Assembly: GCA_013695395.1 (NCBI GenBank)
Contig: JACDAP010000307.1
Span: forward strand, 1 to 7,636
Direction of reading: 5' to 3'
Source: Solirubrobacterales bacterium
GTDB taxonomy: Bacteria; Actinomycetota; Thermoleophilia; Solirubrobacterales; Solirubrobacteraceae
DNA: 7,636 nucleotides
Shown: positions 1 through 6,401 of the stretch, one piece after another
Numbering within the stretch: position 1 is the first letter of the stretch
Layout of the letters: each line of letters starts with the position of its first letter
Made by a program: the position numbers and the translations under genes
Notes under the pieces: generated by a model
Told to the model about the DNA's origin: nothing
Database searches by the model: none
The model's input: only the letters and a program-made list of their open reading frames with translations

Positions 1-123
1 TTCGTGGCCTGGGAGCCGATGAGCGCGCCGACCAACTCGCTCGTGACCCGCAAGGGCCTGCGCCACGTCGCACCCGGCGCCTCCTTCTCCGCGAGCTTCA
101 CGGTCGCGGTGTCCGCGGCCTGA
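1..123 (+). CDS. aldose 1-epimerase-like protein, C-terminal end (partial)
   Basis: This is the last 40 codons of a gene that enters from the left edge and stops at TGA 121-123. The visible end contains W-E-P-M-S-A-P-T-N-S-L followed by a stretch ending G-L-R-H-V-A-P-G-A-S-F. This resembles the C-terminal strands of aldose 1-epimerase (galactose mutarotase) proteins, which commonly carry an EPM-(T/S)-AP-x-(N/D)-(A/S)-L segment and then a L-x-P-G-E-S-F-like strand. Enzymes of that family interconvert alpha and beta anomers of aldoses in the cytoplasm. The catalytic His and Glu residues would lie upstream and cannot be seen. The next gene starts 42 bases downstream on the same strand. The family call rests on one short motif and is moderately sure; substrate and specificity cannot be told. 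Confidence 0.6.
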   Translation, partial: FVAWEPMSAPTNSLVTRKGLRHVAPGASFSASFTVAVSAA

Positions 124-153
124 CCGACCGCCGCACGAACGACGGCGTTCAGG

Positions 154-159
154 CATGAT
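154..159 (+). promoter_or_regulatory. possible -10 element for the S8 protease gene (leaderless type)
   Basis: CATGAT sits exactly 6 nt before the ATG at 166. It matches TANNNT at the second and sixth positions but has C at the first. There is no purine-rich Shine-Dalgarno sequence next to the ATG. The same 6-nt spacing is seen at two other genes in the window, suggesting a transcript that starts at the ATG. No recognisable -35 box is visible. This is a weak call on sequence alone. Confidence 0.25.
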
Positions 160-165
160 CTCGCG

Positions 166-3100
166 ATGGGTCAAGGGTCGAAGAAGTGGTTCATCGTGGT
201 CCTCGCCTGTCTGGCGGCGCCCGCGACAGCACTGGGGGCGGGATTCGACGACCCCGTCTCGCAGGACACCTCGCAGCAGTTCCCGACTCCGCTGAACCCG
301 GCGAACGTCCAGCGGCAGGACACGCCGAACGAGCCGGAGTACGACTCGTCGGAGCCCGACGACGAGACGGCGGGCGTAGCACGGACGACGAGCCTCTTCG
401 AGGAGCGCTTCGACCTCTTCGGCTTCCCCTCCAAGCTCACCCCGACGACCCGCTACCTCGACCTTCGCGACCCGAACGTCGGCAAAGCGCAGGTCTCCGG
501 CTTCAACGCCGCCGGTGCCTGGAAGGTCACCCGCGGGCTCGGCTCGGTCGACGTTGCGATCCTCGACACCGGGATCAACTGGGACTCCTCGGGGCTGCGT
601 AGGAAGGTGCGGCTGAACGTCGGCGAGCTGCCGCCGCCGAGACCGCTCACTCCCGCCGCACCGCTCGGCGGCTACGACCTCAACGGCAACGGCGTCGTCG
701 ACGTGGACGACTACAAGGACGACCCGCGCGTCGCGAGCGCCGCCCCCACCGGCCAGACGCTGATCCGCAAGCTCTCCGACGGCGTGGACGACGACGGCAA
801 CGGCTACGTCGACGACATCGCCGGGTGGGACTTCTTCGACGACGACAACGACCCGGCGGACGCCTCGAGCTACTTCGCGGCGCGCAACCACGGCACCGGC
901 CGGGCAAACGAGGCGGTCGAGCGCGGCAACGACGGCACGGGCTCGATCGGCGTCTGCCCGAAGTGCCAGTACGTCCCGATCCGGATCTGGGACACCTTCG
1001 TCAGCGACCAGAACTCCTTCGCGATGGGGGTGGTCTACGCGGCCGACAACGGCGTCGAGGTGATCGAGGGCGCCGACGGCGGGCTCTACCACTCGGCCTT
1101 CGCCGAGGCCGCCTCGCAGTACGCCTACGACAAGGGCGTCGCGCAGCTCTTCAGCGGCGACGACCTGAACACGGGCAACCACAACTACCCCGCCGCCTAC
1201 GACCACGTGCAGCTCGTGCAGGGCGTGGTGGCCGACACCGAGGGGCTGGGGACGGAGCTCCCCGCGCAGACCGGCGACCCGGGGATCCGGGACGGGATCA
1301 TCGCGCTGCTCGGCACCCTCGGAGCGGGCACGAACGCCCCGGTCGGCACCTACTTCCGCAACGCGAACACGACGCAGTTCGGCGGGAAGTCGTCGATCTC
1401 GATGCAGGGGCCGACGGGCTCGACGAACACCGGCAAGGCCGCGGGCGCGGCCGCTCTGCTCATCTCGGCCGCCCGCGCAAGAGGCATCGAGCTGCGCCCG
1501 GACGAGACGCGGGAGCTGCTCGAGCAGACCGCCGAGGACGTGCTGCCCGGCAACACCGGCGGCCTCGGGATCCCCGACCCGGCGCAGGTCGGCTTCGACA
1601 CCCACTTCGGCTACGGCCGCGTGAACCTGGGCAAGGCCGTCAGCGCCGCCGTACCGGAGCAGATCCCGCCGGAGGCCTCGATCGCCTCCCCGGACTGGTA
1701 CGCGCCGGTGACCGGCCCCACTGTCGGTATCCGGGGCCTGGCCGCCGACCGACGGCGCCCGGGGCAGAGCTTCAGCTGGCGCCTGGAATACGGCATCGGC
1801 CTGGCGCCGACGAGCTTCACCACCGCCAACAGCGGGACCTCCTCGACCCCGGTGACGGACTTCGGGACGGTCGACCTGGCGGCGGTGCGGGCTGCCCTGG
1901 CTGCGCGGACCACGTTCCCGGACAAGAACGACACGGGCGGCCCGGTCCTCGATCCGCTGGCGAAGGACCCCTACGACGGCCAGTTCACGGTCCGCCTGGT
2001 CGTGACCTCGGCCGCGACCGGTGCGCTCGTCGGCATGGACCGCCACATCCTCACCGCGCTGGACGAGCCGACCCTCAAGCCCGGCTTCCCCAAGAAGCTC
2101 GGATCGGGGGGCGAGGCGCCGCTGCGCTACGCCGACCTCGACGGCGACAACGTCCAGGAGCTCGTGCTCCCGGTCGAGGACGGCACCGTGCACGCGTACC
2201 GGCCCGACGGGAGCGAGCTCCCCGGCTGGCCCGTGCGCACCCAGACGCAGTTCGCCGCCCGTGCCCACGGCGCCTCCCCCGCCCTCCAGGCGCTCGAATC
2301 ACCCCGCGAGCCCCCGCGAGCCGTGACGATCGGTGACCTCGACGGCGACGGGCGCCCCGAGGTCGTCACGACCGCGGGCGAGCGCATCTACGCCTGGAAC
2401 GCGAAGGGCGAGGCGCTCGACGGGTTCCCGGTCAACCCGGACCCGAACCGCGCGAACTGCGCCCCCGCGGAGCAGGACAAGATCGGCATCGGCAACCATC
2501 CGAAGTGCGGGTTCCTCGCCTCCCCCGCACTCGCGCGGCTCGACGGTGCGGACAAGCCCCAGTCGATCGTCGCCCCCGGCCTCGACGGCCGCCTGAACGC
2601 CTACCGGGCCGACGGCTCGAAGCAGCCCGGCTTCCCGGTCCGGCTCATCGACCCGGACGTGGCGGTGCGCGACCGGGTCACCGCGGAGTCGATCAACAAC
2701 CCGGCCATCGGTGACCTCGACGGCGACGGACGCGACGAGATCATCGCGGCGACCAACGAGGTCTACGGGGCCGCCGACCAGGCGGGAGGCGACGTCTCCT
2801 TCGCCGACACCCTGGCCAATGCGGCCGGCACGACCTCCCGGGTCTACGCGGTCAAGCCGGACGGCAACAACGCCACCGGGCGCCCCTTCCTGCCCGGCTG
2901 GCCGATCAAGCCGAGCGGGATCATCCAGAACGTCCTGCCGCTCATCGGGCCCGGCCACGACCCCTCGCTCGTGCGGGTCGGCGGGCAGCCCCAGGTCGTC
3001 GTCTCGGTCACCGGCGGCAACCTCGCCCTCTACGGCGCAGACGGGTCGAAGACCCGGGATCTCCAGCAGGCGGCCAACGGTGCGCTCAACCTGTTCGAGT

Positions 3101-4389
3101 CCGCGGCGGTCGGCGACGTCGACGGGGGCGGGACGGCGGACGTCGTCAAGTACCAGGTCGACCTCGGGCAGGCCGCGAACCTGCTGCTCGTCGGGCAGAA
3201 CGTTCCCTACTCGCATCGCATCAACGCGATCGACGCGAGCACCGGTCTGCCGCGCCCGGGCTTCCCGGTGATCACCGACGACTACCAGTTCCTCTCGAGC
3301 TCGACGGTCGCCAAGGTGGCCCCGGGCGCCAGCAACCAGGTGCTCGCCGGGACCGGGCTCGGACTGCTCCACGCCTACGACGGGATCACCGGACGCGATG
3401 CGCCCGGCTTCCCGAAGACCACCGGCGGCTGGCTGTTCGCGCCCGCCGCGCTCTCCGCCGACAACCGGATCGCCGCGATCACCCGGGAGGGATACCTCTT
3501 CGAGTGGACCGCCGCGGGCGCCCCGGCCTGCCAGCCGGAGTGGCCGTCCTTCCGCCACGACGAGCAGGGCAGCGGCAACTACGACGCGGACGGAACGCCC
3601 CCGGCGGCCCCCGCCGACCTCGCGGTGCTCGAGCTGCCCGACGGGCGCCATCGGGTCATCTTCACCTCCCCGGGCGACGACCGCTTCTGCGGCACCGCGA
3701 CCCGGTACGTGGCCGACGTCGACGGGACCACCGTCGACCTCGGTGCTCCCGTCGCGGGCGGGACGGCGTTCACGAAGGAGCTGACGCTCCCGGCGGGCGC
3801 CAAGCTCACCGTGCGCACGGCCGACGGGCCGGCGGACGGGCGCTCGAACCTCGGCCAGCCGGGGAGCGCGACGGTGCCGCGAGCGAGCGGGGCCACGGGC
3901 ACGACGGGTCAGGACGGCGAGCCCGGCGCCCCGGGGAACCAGGGACCCGCGGGGACCCTGGAGCCGCAGGGCACCCAGGGACAGCCCGCTGCTCCCGGAG
4001 CTCCCGGACCGGCGGGTCCGCAGGGTCCCCCGGCCGGCCCCACCGCAGGCTCCGGCGGCTCCTCGACCGACGGCGGGATCTGCAGCTCCCGCCGGGTCAT
4101 CACGATCACGCTCAAGAAGGCGATCCGGCGCCGCGGAGTGAGGCGCATCTCGGTCGCGGTGACCGGGCGGAAGACCTACAAGCTGCGCAAGGCCGGCCGT
4201 ACGAAGGTCCGCGTCTCGCTCAAGGGCCTGCCGAAGGGCGAGGTCACCGTGAAGCTGCGCGTCCGCGGCGCCGACGGGAGGCTCCGTACCGACACGCGCC
4301 GCTACCTCGCGTGCGTAAGCCGGGCGGCGGCGGCGCGGCTGGCGCGCCGCTCCGGTTCCCGGACGGCGCTGCGGAGCGCACGCCGCTAG
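166..4389 (+). CDS. secreted S8 (subtilisin-like) peptidase with beta-propeller, collagen-like tract and basic C-terminal domain
   Basis: Predicted exported serine endopeptidase of 1407 residues. Residues 1-25 form a signal peptide: K6-K7, a hydrophobic core 8-23, and cleavage after A22 or A25. The S8 domain spans about 100-495. Asp134 lies in I-L-D-T-G and His242 in N-H-G-T-G. The probable nucleophile is Ser419 in T-G-S-T-N-T-G-K, spaced as in canonical GTSMAAP before A-G-A-A-A-L-L. The oxyanion Asn position appears to be Asp332 (S-G-D-D). Two Asp/Asn-rich Ca-type loops occur at 171-182 and 205-217. A beta-sandwich-like linker (about 498-632) precedes a propeller (about 636-1125) with D-L-D-G-D loops at 657, 724 and 850. 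A fibronectin-like module (1145-1238), Gly-X-Y tract (1242-1292) and Cys1306-Cys1383 basic domain follow. The start fits the signal peptide. Proteolytic activity is likely but unproven because of the altered motifs; substrate unknown. Confidence 0.9.
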   Translation: MGQGSKKWFIVVLACLAAPATALGAGFDDPVSQDTSQQFPTPLNPANVQRQDTPNEPEYDSSEPDDETAGVARTTSLFEERFDLFGFPSKLTPTTRYLDLRDPNVGKAQVSGFNAAGAWKVTRGLGSVDVAILDTGINWDSSGLRRKVRLNVGELPPPRPLTPAAPLGGYDLNGNGVVDVDDYKDDPRVASAAPTGQTLIRKLSDGVDDDGNGYVDDIAGWDFFDDDNDPADASSYFAARNHGTGRANEAVERGNDGTGSIGVCPKCQYVPIRIWDTFVSDQNSFAMGVVYAADNGVEVIEGADGGLYHSAFAEAASQYAYDKGVAQLFSGDDLNTGNHNYPAAYDHVQLVQGVVADTEGLGTELPAQTGDPGIRDGIIALLGTLGAGTNAPVGTYFRNANTTQFGGKSSISMQGPTGSTNTGKAAGAAALLISAARARGIELRPDETRELLEQTAEDVLPGNTGGLGIPDPAQVGFDTHFGYGRVNLGKAVSAAVPEQIPPEASIASPDWYAPVTGPTVGIRGLAADRRRPGQSFSWRLEYGIGLAPTSFTTANSGTSSTPVTDFGTVDLAAVRAALAARTTFPDKNDTGGPVLDPLAKDPYDGQFTVRLVVTSAATGALVGMDRHILTALDEPTLKPGFPKKLGSGGEAPLRYADLDGDNVQELVLPVEDGTVHAYRPDGSELPGWPVRTQTQFAARAHGASPALQALESPREPPRAVTIGDLDGDGRPEVVTTAGERIYAWNAKGEALDGFPVNPDPNRANCAPAEQDKIGIGNHPKCGFLASPALARLDGADKPQSIVAPGLDGRLNAYRADGSKQPGFPVRLIDPDVAVRDRVTAESINNPAIGDLDGDGRDEIIAATNEVYGAADQAGGDVSFADTLANAAGTTSRVYAVKPDGNNATGRPFLPGWPIKPSGIIQNVLPLIGPGHDPSLVRVGGQPQVVVSVTGGNLALYGADGSKTRDLQQAANGALNLFESAAVGDVDGGGTADVVKYQVDLGQAANLLLVGQNVPYSHRINAIDASTGLPRPGFPVITDDYQFLSSSTVAKVAPGASNQVLAGTGLGLLHAYDGITGRDAPGFPKTTGGWLFAPAALSADNRIAAITREGYLFEWTAAGAPACQPEWPSFRHDEQGSGNYDADGTPPAAPADLAVLELPDGRHRVIFTSPGDDRFCGTATRYVADVDGTTVDLGAPVAGGTAFTKELTLPAGAKLTVRTADGPADGRSNLGQPGSATVPRASGATGTTGQDGEPGAPGNQGPAGTLEPQGTQGQPAAPGAPGPAGPQGPPAGPTAGSGGSSTDGGICSSRRVITITLKKAIRRRGVRRISVAVTGRKTYKLRKAGRTKVRVSLKGLPKGEVTVKLRVRGADGRLRTDTRRYLACVSRAAAARLARRSGSRTALRSARR
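2332..2729 (+). repeat. DNA-level direct repeat encoding FG-GAP Ca-loops
   Basis: The 20-mer GGTGACCTCGACGGCGACGG occurs at 2332-2351 and again at 2710-2729 (both preceded by ATC), and a shorter version, GACCTCGACGGCGAC, lies near 2134. Each copy encodes the G-D-L-D-G-D-G Asp loop of a propeller blade. Exact repetition at DNA level suggests either recent blade duplication or strong codon preference. The surrounding blade sequences have diverged, so codon preference is the simpler explanation. Confidence 0.7.
3889..4041 (+). repeat. collagen-like Gly-X-Y tract inside the S8 protease gene
   Basis: Residues 1242-1292 read as 17 consecutive triplets, of which 14 begin with Gly (for example GEP, GAP, GNQ, GPA, GAP, GPA, GPQ, GPP). 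Three are broken: EPQ (codon gag), AAP (gct) and AGP (gcc), each one base away from a Gly codon. The tract is Pro- and Gln-rich and links the fibronectin-like module to the Cys-flanked basic tail. Such tracts in bacterial surface proteins can trimerise or act as extended stalks. At this length, with three breaks, a flexible stalk is at least as likely as a stable triple helix. Confidence 0.8.
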
Positions 4390-4400
4390 CGCCGAACTCG

Positions 4401-4451
4401 GGGGGTTTGCGCTTCGGAGCTCCATATGGGAGTTCTGGAGCGCAAACCCCC
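4401..4451. terminator. long hairpin between convergent genes, probable bidirectional terminator
   Basis: Outer arms 4401-4413 (GGGGGTTTGCGCT) and 4439-4451 (AGCGCAAACCCCC) are perfect 13-bp inverted repeats. The inner parts 4414-4423 and 4429-4438 also pair throughout if three G.U pairs are allowed, giving about 23 bp closed by a 5-nt loop ATATG. It begins 11 nt after the protease stop and ends 11 nt before the tetR stop, so it can serve both transcripts. There is no T-tract on either side, as is common in GC-rich actinobacteria. Confidence 0.7.
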
Positions 4452-4462
4452 TCCGCGCCGCC

Positions 4463-5077
4463 TCACTCAGACGCGAGCGGCAGCGCCGCGGCCAGCCAGT
4501 CGCGGAAGGCGGCGAGGGTTCCCAGCAGCTCCGGGGTCTCCCCCCGCTCCAGGTAGGTGAGCGTGAGGCCCTGCATGCCGGCGACGATCGTCTCGGTGAG
4601 GACCGGCGCCGGGAGGACCGGGGTCCGTCCGCGCGCCTTGGCGTCGGTGATCAGCTCGGCCACCACGCGACGCACCCCGTCGTTGATGTAGCTCGTCGAG
4701 GCGCGTAGCTCCGGATCGGTGACCGATTCGGCGATCAGGCCGAAGTAGGCCGCCAACAGGGCGCGGTCCTGCGTGAAGGCCTCCCACATCGGGTTGAACG
4801 CCGCGGAGACGATCTCCTCCGGATCCTCCCGGCCGGCCACAACGTCGGCCAGGCGGGCAAGCAAGCGATCCCCGATGCGCCGGACGACCTGCTGGAGCAG
4901 ATCCTGGCGATCGTCGAAGTAGTAGAGGACGGCACGCTTGCCGACCCCCGCCTCCTCGGCGATCGTGCGCAGCGAGGAGGCCGAGTAGCCGTCGCGGCCC
5001 AGGCAGCGGATCGCGGCCTCGATGATGGCCTCGACGCGCTTGGCGCCCTTGGGGGTCGGAGGGGCGGCCTTGGGCAT
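4463..5077 (-). CDS. TetR-family transcriptional regulator
   Basis: This 204-residue protein has the usual TetR-family length. Residues about 13-67 form the DNA-binding domain: helix 1 with I-I-E-A-A-I-R-C-L-G-R-D-G-Y, then the helix-turn-helix S-L-R-T-I-A-E-E-A-G-V-G-K-R-A-V-L-Y-Y-F followed by D-D-R-Q-D-L-L. This matches the family signature, in which Y-Y-F ends the recognition helix. The remainder is the variable ligand-binding and dimerisation region, with no recognisable ligand. TetR proteins usually act as dimeric repressors released by a small molecule. The gene is head-to-head with the P450, with 58 bases between the ATGs, so the likely target is that shared promoter and the ligand may be the P450 substrate or product. 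It converges on the protease gene across the hairpin at 4401-4451. Family call is firm; target and ligand are inference. Confidence 0.93.
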   Translation of the reverse strand: MPKAAPPTPKGAKRVEAIIEAAIRCLGRDGYSASSLRTIAEEAGVGKRAVLYYFDDRQDLLQQVVRRIGDRLLARLADVVAGREDPEEIVSAAFNPMWEAFTQDRALLAAYFGLIAESVTDPELRASTSYINDGVRRVVAELITDAKARGRTPVLPAPVLTETIVAGMQGLTLTYLERGETPELLGTLAAFRDWLAAALPLASE

Positions 5078-5086
5078 CCGCGGACG

Positions 5087-5092
5087 ACCCTA
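5087..5092 (-). promoter_or_regulatory. possible -10 element for tetR
   Basis: On the minus strand TAGGGT fits TANNNT and ends 9 nt before the tetR ATG (5077), which would give a leader of only about 2-3 nt. No Shine-Dalgarno sequence with proper spacing is evident. The -35 region is not recognisable. Support is positional only. Confidence 0.3.
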
Positions 5093-5113
5093 CCCGAGTT
5101 CTGCACCGGTCGG

Positions 5114-5135
5114 GGCGTTTCTGTACGCTGACGCC
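5114..5135. promoter_or_regulatory. candidate TetR operator overlapping the P450 promoter
   Basis: The inverted repeat GGCGT-N12-ACGCC (5114-5118 and 5131-5135) overlaps the proposed P450 -10 and ends immediately before the ATG. A nested GCGT-N6-ACGC lies at 5115-5128. TetR proteins bind short palindromes in such positions, and binding here would block RNA polymerase. The arms are short and could arise by chance in GC-rich DNA. A separate ACCGGT palindrome at 5105-5110 is an alternative. Confidence 0.25.
5124..5129 (+). promoter_or_regulatory. possible -10 element for the P450 gene (leaderless type)
   Basis: TACGCT fits TANNNT and ends exactly 6 nt before the ATG at 5136, so transcription would begin at about the A of the start codon. 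No Shine-Dalgarno sequence precedes this ATG (bases 5130-5135 are GACGCC). A weak -35 candidate TTCTGC lies at 5099-5104, but the 19-bp spacing is long. This arrangement also supports 5136 as the real start. Confidence 0.4.
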
Positions 5136-6374
5136 ATGTCAACCGATGCCACCCCGCTCGACGAGCTGCGCCTGTGCGACCGCGAGGTCTGGAAGGACGG
5201 CCCGCCGCACGCCATCTTCAAGCGCTTGCGGGCCGAGTGCCCCGTCCACTGGAGCAAGGGCATCACCGAGTTCCCGACCGAGGCGGGCTTCTGGTCGGTC
5301 ACCAAGGCCGATGACGTGCACACCGTCAGCCGGGACTGGGAGGGCTACTCCTCCGCCCACGGCATCACCGCGGTCTCGGACGCGGTCATGCCGGTCGAGC
5401 TCGTCTCGGCGATGTTCATCGGGATGGACCCGCCGAAGCACGACCGGCTGAAGGCGCTATTCCAGCGCGGCTTCACCCCGAAGCGCATCGCCGAGCACGA
5501 GGACGCGATCCGTGAGATCACCCGTGAGGTACTCGGCCGCCTCGAGGACCGCGAGGAGTGCGACCTCGTGACCGCTGTCGCCCAGCCGGTCGTCTCCCGC
5601 GTGATCGGCAGCTTCATGGGCATCGCGCCGGAGGACGACGAGCCGTGGGCGGTGCTGATGAGCGCGCTGGTCGCCGGCGGTGACCCCGACCTCAACCCGA
5701 CCGGACCGGAAGCGATCATGCAGGAGGAGATCCCGAAGCTCTTCGAGCGCTCGCAGGCGCTGATCGCCCGCCGCCGCGAGGCGCCGACCGACGACCTCAC
5801 GAGCGTGCTCGTCCACGCCGAGGTCGACGGCGAGACGCTCGAGGAGCACGAGATCGTCATGGGCTTCTTCCTCCTCATGGCCGCGGGCAACGACTCGACG
5901 AAGGCCACGTACTGCAGCGCGATGCGGGCGCTGATGGAGGAGCCGGCGGAGCGCGAGAAGCTGCTCGCGGACCCCTCGCTCGTGCCGAGCGCGGTCGAGG
6001 AGTCGCTGCGGATGTTCCCCGCCTTCGGCCACTTCCGCCGGACCGCCACCGCAGACACCGAGCTCGCCGGGTGCCCGATCGCCAAGGGCGCGAAGGTCGT
6101 GCTCTGGTACCCGAGCTCGAACCGCGACGAGGACCGCTACGAGGACCCCGACCGTTTCGACGTGGAGCGCAACCCCGAGCATCAGGCCTTCGGCGCGGGC
6201 GGCCGCCACTTCTGCCTCGGCACCGCGCTCGCTCGGCTCGAGCTGAAGATCCTCGTCGAGGAGACGCTCGCCGCCTACCCGGAGATGGAGATCGTCGGGG
6301 AGCCCGCCTACGCGGTCTCGCCGTTCGCCAACCAGCTCAAGCGGCTCCCGGTCCGGCTGGGCCCCCGCGCCTGA
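5136..6374 (+). CDS. cytochrome P450 monooxygenase
   Basis: This 412-residue soluble bacterial P450 has all core landmarks. The I-helix oxygen-activation motif is A250-G-N-D253-S254-T255, with Ser where many P450s have the conserved Thr. The K-helix E289-S-L-R292 is the ExxR pair. The haem loop is F352-G-A-G-G-R-H-F-C360-L-G, with Cys360 the axial ligand. Other typical segments are M-D-P-P-K-H-D-R and N-R-D-E-D-R-Y-E-D-P-D-R-F-D. The spacing F-G-x-x-G-x-H-x-C recalls the CYP124/125/142 group of actinobacterial sterol and lipid hydroxylases, but substrate cannot be assigned. An in-frame ATG at 5022 exists, but starting there would overlap tetR and add a non-P450 leader. The 5136 start gives a normal N-terminus and leaves a divergent promoter. 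No ferredoxin or reductase gene is in the window, so redox partners must lie elsewhere. Probably controlled by the divergent TetR protein. Confidence 0.95.
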   Translation: MSTDATPLDELRLCDREVWKDGPPHAIFKRLRAECPVHWSKGITEFPTEAGFWSVTKADDVHTVSRDWEGYSSAHGITAVSDAVMPVELVSAMFIGMDPPKHDRLKALFQRGFTPKRIAEHEDAIREITREVLGRLEDREECDLVTAVAQPVVSRVIGSFMGIAPEDDEPWAVLMSALVAGGDPDLNPTGPEAIMQEEIPKLFERSQALIARRREAPTDDLTSVLVHAEVDGETLEEHEIVMGFFLLMAAGNDSTKATYCSAMRALMEEPAEREKLLADPSLVPSAVEESLRMFPAFGHFRRTATADTELAGCPIAKGAKVVLWYPSSNRDEDRYEDPDRFDVERNPEHQAFGAGGRHFCLGTALARLELKILVEETLAAYPEMEIVGEPAYAVSPFANQLKRLPVRLGPRA

Positions 6375-6401
6375 GGGCGGTTCGGCGCCCGCGCCGGAGG
6401 G

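Noticed and set aside
199..210. Possible lipobox (V-L-A-C15) in the protease signal peptide
   Set aside because: Leu at the second position is atypical, the hydrophobic stretch before the Cys is only about 7 residues, and the hydrophobic core continues after it. An ordinary signal peptidase site at A22 or A25 fits better.
825..2336. 503-codon plus-strand open frame inside the protease in another frame
   Set aside because: The translation is Arg/Gly/Pro-rich with no recognisable domain, overlapping the S8 catalytic domain; a frame shadow.
2299..4425. 708-codon open frame on the minus strand opposite the protease
   Set aside because: It is antisense to a gene with clear domains, has low-complexity Arg/Gly/Ala/Val-rich sequence and no motif. 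Long antisense open frames are expected in very GC-rich genes.
3504..4556. 350-codon plus-strand open frame across the end of the protease and into tetR
   Set aside because: Out of frame with both genes, Arg/Gly-rich, crosses the terminator hairpin and overlaps tetR antisense.
5022..5135. Upstream ATG extension of the P450 by 38 codons
   Set aside because: It would overlap the tetR coding region and add a segment unlike P450 N-termini. ATG 5136 has a TANNNT hexamer 6 nt upstream and gives a normal P450 start.
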